Shown in pieces: positions 9,321 to 15,878 of a stretch of DNA of 64,000 nucleotides (positions are counted from its first letter, which is position 1; every line of letters starts with the position of its first letter). The stretch covers positions 93,229 through 157,228 of the forward strand of contig CBINHC010000011.1 in NCBI GenBank assembly GCA_966250385.1. Direction: 5' to 3'. The translations under genes were made by a program, and so were the position numbers. The notes under the pieces were generated by a model. The model saw only the letters and a list, made by a program, of their open reading frames with translations. It made no database searches and was not told where the DNA came from. Source of the DNA: DASWTL01 sp966250385 (GTDB lineage Bacteria > Bacteroidota > Bacteroidia > Sphingobacteriales > Sphingobacteriaceae).

Positions 9321-9911
9321 ATGAAACTCACAAGCATAGGTGTCTATTGCGGCGCTAACTTCAACGGGGATCCGGCGCTGGCTGCCGCCGTAGAAGAGCT
9401 GGCCCTGATATTTGCCCGGGAACAGATCCGGCTGGTTTACGGCGGCGGGAAGGTCGGGGTCATGGGCCTCATCGCTGACGCTGTTCTGAAGCATGGCGGC
9501 CAGGCGACCGGGGTCATACCGGCTTTCCTGATGGACAAGGAGGTCGGTCATAACGGGCTCTCAGAACTGATCATTACTTCCAATATGCATGAGCGGAAGC
9601 AGAAAATGGCGGATCTTGCGGACGGATTCCTGATCCTGCCGGGTGGTTTCGGCACGCTCGAAGAGTTTTTCGAAGTACTGACCTGGCTGCAGCTGGGCCT
9701 GCACAGCAAGCCCATCGGAGTGCTTAACCTGGATGGATTTTATGATCCCCTGTTTGCTCAGATGGACCTAATGGTTTCCCGGAAATTCCTGAAGCCTGCC
9801 AACCGGGACCTGGTGATCAACGAAGCCGATCCGCGTGAACTCATCGCCAGGATGAGCCGGTTCACAGCCCGTCCGGACGAGGTGTGGTTCCAGGACCGGA
9901 ATCTGACATAA
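9321..9911 (+). CDS. LOG-family protein (TIGR00730 Rossmann fold)
   Basis: A 196-residue lysine decarboxylase-like/LOG-family protein. Characterised members hydrolyse nucleoside 5'-monophosphates to base plus ribose 5-phosphate. The nucleotide-binding segment GGGKVGVMG and the signature LPGGFGTLEEFFE (PGGxGTxxE) are intact. The ATG at 9321 (MKLTSIGVYCGANF) is chosen over the TTG 12 bases upstream because family members begin just before the first beta strand. The gene follows a terminator and is 19 bases before the GroES-like gene, probably co-transcribed with it. Whether it makes cytokinin-like molecules or does nucleotide housekeeping is unknown. Confidence 0.92.
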   Translation: MKLTSIGVYCGANFNGDPALAAAVEELALIFAREQIRLVYGGGKVGVMGLIADAVLKHGGQATGVIPAFLMDKEVGHNGLSELIITSNMHERKQKMADLADGFLILPGGFGTLEEFFEVLTWLQLGLHSKPIGVLNLDGFYDPLFAQMDLMVSRKFLKPANRDLVINEADPRELIARMSRFTARPDEVWFQDRNLT

Positions 9912-9930
9912 ACCGAATATCCATAATACG

Positions 9931-10299
9931 ATGCAATTCAACGGAAACTCCCTTAAAAATCTGATCGTCGTGGGCGATCGCGTGCTGATCAAGCCGCTGA
10001 AGCCGGAAGAAAAGACCTCTACCGGTCTGTTCCTGCCACCGGGTGTGGAGGAAAAGGAAAAAGTACGCAAAGGTTATATTATTAAGGCCGGACCCGGGTA
10101 TCCCGTCCCCGTACCGGCGGATGAAGGCGAGGCGTGGCGCGGGCGTGAGGAGCAGGTCAAATATATACCGCTTCAGGCCCGGGAGGGAGATCTGGCGATC
10201 TTCCTGCAGAACGCTTCCACCGAGATCATCTACCAGGGCGAGAAGTACTTCATCGTTCCCCAGGGAGCTATTCTGATGCTCGAACGGGAAGATCTTTAG
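9931..10299 (+). CDS. Stand-alone GroES-like (Cpn10 fold) protein
   Basis: A 122-residue protein with the co-chaperonin signature GDRVLIKPLKPEEKTSTGLF near residue 18 and the Cpn10 ending KYFIVPQGAILMLE. Classical GroES is about 95 residues. This protein has a longer N-terminus and an extra hydrophilic stretch (residues about 55-75: PVPADEGEAWRGREEQ) in the middle. No groEL lies nearby. It is probably a second, divergent Cpn10 paralogue of the kind seen in Bacteroidota; interaction with GroEL is unproven. It sits in a short unit with the LOG-family gene. Confidence 0.85.
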   Translation: MQFNGNSLKNLIVVGDRVLIKPLKPEEKTSTGLFLPPGVEEKEKVRKGYIIKAGPGYPVPVPADEGEAWRGREEQVKYIPLQAREGDLAIFLQNASTEIIYQGEKYFIVPQGAILMLEREDL

Positions 10300-10357
10300 T
10301 TTTCGGGGCAAACAACGAATGGGTTCGCTGGTATATTAGAAATACCTGTGAAAAACC

Positions 10358-11164
10358 ATGCTCCGTACCGTCATATGCTGGGGTGTCGTGGTCCTGTTCG
10401 GGCTGGTCAGCTGTAGTGACAGTCTTGAATACAGCCCGAATGTGACCGGTGACCAAAACACCCCCAAAAATCTGAATGTAGTCAACCTGGACCGGCTCCG
10501 GCAAAATCCGGGGGACGACACCGTCCGTTTCATCCTGTCCGGCGATACCCAGCGGGGGTATACCGAAGCCCGTGACTTTGTAAAGCTGGCCAACCGGATA
10601 CCGGGCCTGGATTTCGTCGTGATTGCCGGCGATATCTCAGATTTCGGCCTCGTTCAGGAAATGGAATGGATTACCGGCATCTATTCCGGCCTTAATGTGC
10701 CATACGTCGGCGTGATCGGCAACCATGATATGGCTGCCAGGGGGCGGACCGTCTTTCGCCGGATCTTTGGCGATCCTGACTATTCTTTTGTGTACCAGGG
10801 GTATAAATTCGTCTGTCTGAATACCAACAGCCGGGAGGTGTTCTTCGACGGAACGATCCCCGATCAGAGGTGGCTGGACCAGCAGATGCGTCCCGAAACC
10901 GGTGTGCGTGGATTCCTGGCCATATCTCATGTGGCGCCGTTCTCCGGCGACTTCGACCCGAATATGGAAGCCGGTTATGTAGCCGCCCTGGAGCGCCCGG
11001 GAAACTGCCTGGCCTCGCTGCATGCCCATGATCACACAGCCGGCCAGTTCCGGCCATACCCCAACCAGATCCCGTTCATCATAGCCGGGGCCATCCTGAA
11101 CCGGGAATTCACCCTTATCGAGATCATCAATGGAAGTCTGCACGTGCGGGAAATCGAATTTTAA
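10358..11164 (+). CDS. Metallophosphoesterase lipoprotein
   Basis: A 268-residue SPII lipoprotein: the N-terminus MLRTVICWGVVVLFGLVSC ends in a lipobox with Cys19. The phosphoesterase ligands are seen in ILSGDTQ, IAGDISDFG, GNHDMA, SHVAPFSGD and SLHAHDHTAG, covering almost the whole mature protein. It is shorter than the fusion at 6666 and has no propeller. The first motif reads SGDTQRG where DxH is usual, so the first metal site has D and Q in place of D and H. It is presumably anchored in the envelope. It overlaps the next gene by 35 bases. The substrate is unknown. Confidence 0.88.
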   Translation: MLRTVICWGVVVLFGLVSCSDSLEYSPNVTGDQNTPKNLNVVNLDRLRQNPGDDTVRFILSGDTQRGYTEARDFVKLANRIPGLDFVVIAGDISDFGLVQEMEWITGIYSGLNVPYVGVIGNHDMAARGRTVFRRIFGDPDYSFVYQGYKFVCLNTNSREVFFDGTIPDQRWLDQQMRPETGVRGFLAISHVAPFSGDFDPNMEAGYVAALERPGNCLASLHAHDHTAGQFRPYPNQIPFIIAGAILNREFTLIEIINGSLHVREIEF

Positions 11165-11747
11165 TGGCGTCATCCTGATCTGCCTGCTGTTGCTGGCCGG
11201 AAGTGGCTCAGCCCAGTCACGGCATGAGCTGATTCCGGATGCGCTGGTGGTGCAGCATGCCGGCAGTATCGGCTTTTTCAGTTTCGGCGGCAGTTACGAC
11301 CTCTTCCGGGATCACCAGGGAAACCTCGATCTGCTGTACGGCTTCGTGCCCGAAAGCAAGGGCGGACAGCTGGATATTCTGACCCTGAAGTTCGCTTACC
11401 GGCCGCTCGTACTGAAGGTCAGCAACGGCATAACCCTGAAGCCGCTGAATCCGGGCGCCTTTCTTTCTTACACGTTCGATAAGGACCTGACGATCGTATT
11501 CGACAGGGAGCAATACGGCAAAGGCTATTACGGATGGTCTGAGGCCCTGCGTCTGCATTTATCCCTGAGCCAGGAAGCGGAGGTGTATTCCCGGCGCCTG
11601 ATGGGCAGGGGGCCGGTCAGGGGAGTCGTCTTCTATTCCGAACTGAATGCCAGCGACCTTTACCTGGTCAGCTGGGTGCAGAACGCGCGGGGACTGCCCT
11701 TTACCGATATCCTGAAACTGGGTCTCGGGATCAAGGTCAGATTCTGA
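11130..11747 (+). CDS. Hypothetical exported, possibly outer-membrane beta-barrel protein
   Basis: A 205-residue protein whose N-terminus has a hydrophobic stretch (VILICLLLLAGSGSAQS) that reads as a signal peptide. The rest alternates polar and hydrophobic residues and ends in a terminal aromatic (GLGIKVRF), as in small outer-membrane barrels. The ATG at 11130 lies inside the preceding gene; no better start was seen before the hydrophobic core. The 35-base overlap suggests translational coupling with the phosphoesterase lipoprotein, so the two may act together at the envelope. The family is not recognised. Confidence 0.6.
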   Translation: MEVCTCGKSNFNGVILICLLLLAGSGSAQSRHELIPDALVVQHAGSIGFFSFGGSYDLFRDHQGNLDLLYGFVPESKGGQLDILTLKFAYRPLVLKVSNGITLKPLNPGAFLSYTFDKDLTIVFDREQYGKGYYGWSEALRLHLSLSQEAEVYSRRLMGRGPVRGVVFYSELNASDLYLVSWVQNARGLPFTDILKLGLGIKVRF

Positions 11748-12133
11748 GTGGTCCGGACCCTCCGGCGCCGTCGGTATCCGGCTTGTTTGAGCGGTTAATT
11801 TTCCCGGAGTGTGGTGAAGTGCCTGTGAAAAAAGCGCATCGCCGGACCGTTCGTGGAATACGCTGTGCGGAAGACGTGCAGAACTTTTGCAAACAAAAAA
11901 TAATTCCTAATTTACGGAGTCTTACTTTCCGGGGAGGGGGGCTCAACGGACTGGCTTTCTGGCGGTACGGGATGGCTTTTGCTAAAATTTTTGGAATAAT
12001 TTTTGTTGTAAATTTTACAATAAGTGTCTGTGAATAAGATGTTAAAATAAACCCAACTTTTTCGTTTTTTTAACGTTAAACAGGAAATATTTATAACTTT
12101 GCACGTTTTTTTAGAAAGGGTATTAACACATAA
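11748..12133. other. AT-rich gene-free stretch before the sigma factor gene
   Basis: The gap of 386 bases becomes strongly AT-rich from about 11980. It should hold the rpoD promoter and leader. A plus-strand frame of 84 codons (11783-12037) crosses it but has no family features and is not called. Confidence 0.5.
12094..12101 (+). promoter_or_regulatory. -7 promoter box of rpoD
   Basis: TAACTTTG followed by C matches TAnnTTTGC exactly and lies 32 bases before the ATG. The T-run around 12064-12070 sits at the right distance for a -33 element but lacks the G. Confidence 0.6.
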
Positions 12134-12994
12134 ATGAGACAACTCAAAATAACGCAATCGATTACCAACCGTGAGTCACAATCCCTGGATAAGTACTTAC
12201 ACGAGATTGGTAAAGTTGATCTGATAACTGCCGAAGAGGAAGTAATATTAGCACAGAAAATCCGGGAAGGGGATCAGGCTGCTTTAGAACGGCTTACCAA
12301 GACCAACCTAAGGTTCGTGGTATCGGTTGCGAAACAATACCAGAACCAGGGTCTTACACTTGGAGACCTCATTAACGAAGGGAACCTGGGACTGATCAAG
12401 GCGGCCAAGCGCTTTGACGAGACCAAGGGTTTTAAATTCATATCATACGCCGTTTGGTGGATCCGCCAGTCGATTCTCCAGGCGATTGCTGAACAAAGCC
12501 GGATCGTGCGTCTTCCGCTGAACCAGGTGGGCTCCCTGAGCAAGATCAGCAAGGCCTTCTCCAAACTGGAGCAGGAATATGAGCGTGAACCGTCACCGGA
12601 GGAACTGGCGGACACGCTGGAGACGACCGTAGACAAGATTTCGGATACGCTCAGTAACTCAGGGCGTCACGTCTCCATGGATGCTCCATTCGTTCAGGGC
12701 GAAGAAAATACCCTGCTGGATGTACTCGAGAATAACGATCCGAATACTGACAGTACCCTGATCAACGAATCACTTTCTGAAGAGATCAAGCGTTCCCTGG
12801 CCACCCTCACCGAGCGTGAACGGGAGATTATTGTGTTGTTTTTCGGTCTGAGTACCAACCATCCGCTTTCTCTGGAAGAGATCGGGGAGAAGTTCAATCT
12901 GACCCGCGAACGTGTTCGCCAGATCAAAGACAAAGCCCTTCAGCGGTTGCGCCATACCTCACGCAGCAAGATCCTGAAATCATATTTGGGATAA
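12134..12994 (+). CDS. rpoD: Primary-type RNA polymerase sigma factor (sigma-70 family)
   Basis: A 286-residue sigma factor of the short Bacteroidota RpoD type. Region 1.2 is at about residues 15-50 (YLHEIGKVDLITAEEE). Region 2, with TNLRFVVSVAKQYQNQGL and the -10-recognition helix FKFISYAVWWIRQSI, follows. Region 3 lies around 135-200, and region 4 ends with the helix-turn-helix EIGEKFNLTRERVRQIKDK. The long acidic region 1.1 of proteobacterial RpoD is absent, as usual in this phylum. It is expressed from its own AT-rich promoter region and closed by a strong terminator. It presumably recognises the TAnnTTTG promoters seen in this window. Confidence 0.96.
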   Translation: MRQLKITQSITNRESQSLDKYLHEIGKVDLITAEEEVILAQKIREGDQAALERLTKTNLRFVVSVAKQYQNQGLTLGDLINEGNLGLIKAAKRFDETKGFKFISYAVWWIRQSILQAIAEQSRIVRLPLNQVGSLSKISKAFSKLEQEYEREPSPEELADTLETTVDKISDTLSNSGRHVSMDAPFVQGEENTLLDVLENNDPNTDSTLINESLSEEIKRSLATLTEREREIIVLFFGLSTNHPLSLEEIGEKFNLTRERVRQIKDKALQRLRHTSRSKILKSYLG

Positions 12995-13017
12995 CCCGGG
13001 TTCTGCAAAATATTAGT

Positions 13018-13048
13018 AAAAAGATTGGGTCACCGCCCAATCTTTTTT
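13018..13048 (+). terminator. Intrinsic terminator of rpoD
   Basis: GATTGGG (13023-13029) pairs with CCCAATC (13036-13042), flanked by an A-run and a T-run that extend the stem and supply the U-tract. It lies 23 bases after the stop codon. Its 3' side overlaps the promoter of the next gene. Confidence 0.9.
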
Positions 13049-13055
13049 ATTTTTG
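13024..13055 (+). promoter_or_regulatory. Candidate GAPDH promoter overlapping the rpoD terminator
   Basis: TATTTTTG followed by C (13048-13055) is an exact TAnnTTTG box 28 bases before the ATG. ATTG at 13024-13027, 20 bases upstream, matches the -33 TTTG at 3 of 4 positions and lies within the terminator stem. Confidence 0.55.
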
Positions 13056-13083
13056 CGCCTCCTGAACCAATTATAACATCTTC

Positions 13084-14526
13084 ATGCACAAAAAATATCA
13101 AACCGAGTTCAATCAGTGGATTGAAAAGGAAAAGAAAGCGCTTGAGCTGCTCAGTATCGTCGGCCGGCTGCGATTTGACCGGTCTGTCGAACTCGTGCTA
13201 TTCAGAAAACCGCTGTTTGACGTCAGCAGCAGTGAGGTGCTCGCACACCACCAGTATGCCCGCCAGATCACCGGCAAGGAAATTTCCGTCTACGAGACCC
13301 TTGAACTGGCGCAGGCCATGCTCAAATGTAACCTGGCGCCATCGCGTATTGATATCGGCCGCCTGACCGCTGAATGGCTGGATGAACATCAGTTCTCCTC
13401 CGCCGAAGATTTTGTCGTGGCGAAACTGGCCGGCCACATGGGAAAAGACAAGATGAAAATGAAGCCGAAGGATGTTATCCTGTTCGGTTTCGGTCGTATC
13501 GGCCGAATTGCGGCCCGGGAACTCATCACCCAGGCGGGTAAAGGGGAGCAGCTCCGGCTTCGCGCCATCGTAACCCGGAGTTACAGCCCCGAGGAACTGA
13601 CCAAAAGGGCGGAGCTGCTGCGCAATGACTCGGTTCACGGCCAGTTTTTCGGGACTATCGCGGAGGATTTTGAAAACCAGGCGCTTTGCATCAACGGCCA
13701 GATGATCCGGATGATCGCCGCCAGAAGTCCCGAGGAAGTGGATTATACCAGTTACGGGATAGAGGATGCGCTGCTGATCGATAATACCGGCGTCTTCCGT
13801 GACCGTGAGGGCCTATCCAGGCATTTGAGTTCCAAAGGAGTGAGCAAGGTTCTTTTAACGGCTCCGGGCAAGGGAGATATTCCCAATATCGTGTTCGGCA
13901 TCAATGACAAGGGCCTGACTGCCGAGGAAACGATCTTTTCAGCTGCTTCCTGTACGACCAATGCGATCGTCCCGGTGCTCAGTCTCATCGAGCAGACATT
14001 CGGGATCGAGAAGGGGCATATCGAAACGGTGCACTCCTATACCAATGATCAGAATCTGCTTGACAACTATCACAAGAAGTACCGCCGTGGGCGATCCGCT
14101 CCCCTCAATATGGTGATCACCGAAACAGGGGCCGATAAAGCGGTCGCCAAAGTTATCCCCCAGCTGGCGGGAAAGCTGACCGGTAATGCGGTCCGGGTGC
14201 CCACGCCGAACGTATCGCTGGCCATTCTGAACCTGGAGCTTGGCACTGCGGTCTCCCGGGAAGATCTGGAGCAGGTGCTGAAAGGCGCCTCATTGTTCGG
14301 CGACCTCGTTGAGCAGATCGAGTACTCGGTATCCCAGGAGCTTGTTTCGAGCGACGTGATCGGTAATTCCCACGCTTCGGTCATCGACGGCCCCGCCACC
14401 ATACTATCCCATGATCAGAAATCAGTGATCCTGTACGTTTGGTATGATAACGAATTCGGATATACCCGGCAGGTTGTCCGGCTCGCCAAGGCCCTGGCAG
14501 GGGTTATCCGTCTGACCTATTATTAA
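13084..14526 (+). CDS. gap: Glyceraldehyde-3-phosphate dehydrogenase with N-terminal extension
   Basis: Oxidises glyceraldehyde 3-phosphate to 1,3-bisphosphoglycerate in glycolysis, or the reverse in gluconeogenesis. At 480 residues it is about 140 longer than ordinary GAPDH. The extra N-terminus (residues 1-125) is predicted helical and charged. The GAPDH core begins with KPKDVILFGFGRIGR (Rossmann glycine motif at 135-141) and has the catalytic Cys290 in SAASCTTNAIVPV. HSYTNDQ, the usual S-loop/triose-binding region and the C-terminal WYDNEFGYTRQV are present. Extended forms occur as second GAPDH paralogues in Bacteroidota; the cofactor (NAD or NADP) and direction are uncertain. It has its own promoter and terminator. 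Confidence 0.92.
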   Translation: MHKKYQTEFNQWIEKEKKALELLSIVGRLRFDRSVELVLFRKPLFDVSSSEVLAHHQYARQITGKEISVYETLELAQAMLKCNLAPSRIDIGRLTAEWLDEHQFSSAEDFVVAKLAGHMGKDKMKMKPKDVILFGFGRIGRIAARELITQAGKGEQLRLRAIVTRSYSPEELTKRAELLRNDSVHGQFFGTIAEDFENQALCINGQMIRMIAARSPEEVDYTSYGIEDALLIDNTGVFRDREGLSRHLSSKGVSKVLLTAPGKGDIPNIVFGINDKGLTAEETIFSAASCTTNAIVPVLSLIEQTFGIEKGHIETVHSYTNDQNLLDNYHKKYRRGRSAPLNMVITETGADKAVAKVIPQLAGKLTGNAVRVPTPNVSLAILNLELGTAVSREDLEQVLKGASLFGDLVEQIEYSVSQELVSSDVIGNSHASVIDGPATILSHDQKSVILYVWYDNEFGYTRQVVRLAKALAGVIRLTYY

Positions 14527-14541
14527 CAGCATGTTTCAACT

Positions 14542-14616
14542 GGGCTCCGGGGGCACCGATCCCGGGAGCCCATCTGTCTTTCAGCCGGCCCGTCCGGCTG
14601 ATTTTTTTTCTTTTTT
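14542..14616 (+). terminator. Tandem hairpins and terminator after GAPDH
   Basis: A first hairpin pairs GGGCTCC (14542-14548) with GGAGCCC (14565-14571). A second, CAGCCGG (14582-14588) with CCGGCTG (14594-14600), is followed by ATTTTTTTTCTTTTTT. The second is a strong intrinsic terminator separating GAPDH from the polysaccharide locus. Confidence 0.9.
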
Positions 14617-15053
14617 ATACGGTGTTTGATTCGGTGTGCCCGCCCGGGTGCACAATATTCTCTCTTTCTTTACAGTACGTCACCCCGGATCCCGCGTCCG
14701 TTTTCCCAAACGTGAGCTAATGCCCTGCTGTGCAGGGGACACGGAACCGGGAAGTGCCCGGCGCCGGTGTATTTTTTCTCACTTTCCCGCTTTATTTCTC
14801 ACTTCCGGGCTGAAAGTTCCCGTTTCAGCCCGGCTTTTTAACGGAACCGTGATGGGGCCGTTGAAAGCCACAATTTTGGTCAAAAAGTGCGTTTTAAGGC
14901 CTGCACATGGCGTTTCGCAAATTTCACACTTTGATATACAATGTACCTCCGGGGGGAACTTTTTACCCATTGTCTAGTTAATCAGTTGTCCGCTTCAATA
15001 AACAAAGTGTGCCAGTTAACCAGAAATCAAAAAAACCATTGGAGGTAAAAGAA
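14617..15053 (+). promoter_or_regulatory. Structured, gene-free leader of the exopolysaccharide locus
   Basis: About 437 bases contain no credible gene but several inverted repeats in series. CCCTGC/GCAGGG (14723-14737) and CCGGG/CCCGG (14747-14761, followed 9 bases later by a T-run) precede the long terminator-like hairpin at 14805-14839. After it the sequence turns AT-rich, with TTTG at 14930-14933, but no exact TAnnTTTG box was found, so the start of transcription is undetermined. The order of hairpins ahead of an operon containing an UpxY-like antiterminator suggests attenuation (inference). Confidence 0.5.
14805..14839 (+). terminator. Strong intrinsic terminator in the leader (possible attenuator)
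   Basis: A perfect 11-bp stem pairs CCGGGCTGAAA (14805-14815) with TTTCAGCCCGG (14823-14833) around a 7-base loop, followed by C and TTTTT. No gene lies between this and the previous terminator at 14616, so it does not end a known transcript. It sits 215 bases before the first export gene. Confidence 0.8.
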
Positions 15054-15851
15054 ATGAATATTAAACCACACCGAAAAATAGCACTTTATGCCTGCGGGAT
15101 CATGCTTCTGGCATCGTGTTCGACGCAGAAGGATCTCGTTTATTTCAGTGATCTGGACAACGGTCAGCGGTTCGAGCTGGCGGTCCCGCAGCAGATCGAA
15201 CCCCAGGTTCAGCCTAATGATATCCTGAGCATCAGCGTCAGCACCCTCAGTCCGGAATCCAATGTCCTGTTCAGCGGTGGTGCCAGTGTCTCACGGGTGA
15301 GCAGCGGAACTGCTTATCCGTCCACTGCCGGTTCCACAGCCAGCGGGTATACCGTTGACAAGAACGGTTATATCAATTTCCCGGTCCTCGGACAGGTAAA
15401 AGTTGCCGGTCTGACCAAGGAGCAGGTCCGGGATAAACTGGCAACCGAGATCAGCAAGTATGTAAAGTCACCGATTGTAAACGTGGCCTATGAAAATTTC
15501 AAGGTAACGGTTATCGGGGAGGTGAGTCGCCCGTCCACCTTCACCGTGAACAACGATCAGATCAACCTTCTGGAGGCGCTTGGTCTGGCAGGGGATATGA
15601 CCGTTTACGGTAAACGGGACAACGTGCTGATCATCCGCGAACAGAACGGCAAACGGACCATGAACCGCGTGAACCTGAACCGCAAGGATGTTCTCAACTC
15701 CCCGTTCTTCTACCTGAAGCAGAATGATATTGTATATGTGGAACCGGACAAAGCCAAGGGGGCCCAGATCTCTGCCGGACGCCAGGTCCTGCCTTATATC
15801 GTTTCGGCTGCTTCGATCATCACTATCGTGGTTTCAAGATTAATACCGTAA
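15054..15851 (+). CDS. Polysaccharide export lipoprotein (Wza-like outer-membrane protein)
   Basis: Outer-membrane component that carries capsule or exopolysaccharide across the envelope. The ATG at 15054 (MNIKPHRKIALYACGIMLLASC) is chosen because it is followed by a lipobox with Cys22 and preceded by GGAGG at 15041-15045, an unusually good Shine-Dalgarno site for this phylum. The poly-export domain includes DILSISVSTLSPESNVLF and GYTVDKNGYINFPVLGQV; an SLBB-like domain follows (VTVIGEVSRPSTFTV, INLLEALGLAGD). A C-terminal hydrophobic segment (VLPYIVSAASIITIVVSRL) could span the outer membrane. It is the first gene of the locus and pairs with the Wzc-like protein that follows. Confidence 0.93.
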   Translation: MNIKPHRKIALYACGIMLLASCSTQKDLVYFSDLDNGQRFELAVPQQIEPQVQPNDILSISVSTLSPESNVLFSGGASVSRVSSGTAYPSTAGSTASGYTVDKNGYINFPVLGQVKVAGLTKEQVRDKLATEISKYVKSPIVNVAYENFKVTVIGEVSRPSTFTVNNDQINLLEALGLAGDMTVYGKRDNVLIIREQNGKRTMNRVNLNRKDVLNSPFFYLKQNDIVYVEPDKAKGAQISAGRQVLPYIVSAASIITIVVSRLIP

Positions 15852-15878
15852 TCAAGAACCTGTTAATCAAAATCTGTT

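Noticed and set aside
11783..12037. 84-codon frame before rpoD
   Set aside because: It crosses the AT-rich promoter region and lacks any family or signal-peptide logic.
14636..14977. 113-codon plus-strand frame in the polysaccharide leader
   Set aside because: It runs through three inverted repeats and a terminator, has no recognisable protein features, and its composition looks noncoding.
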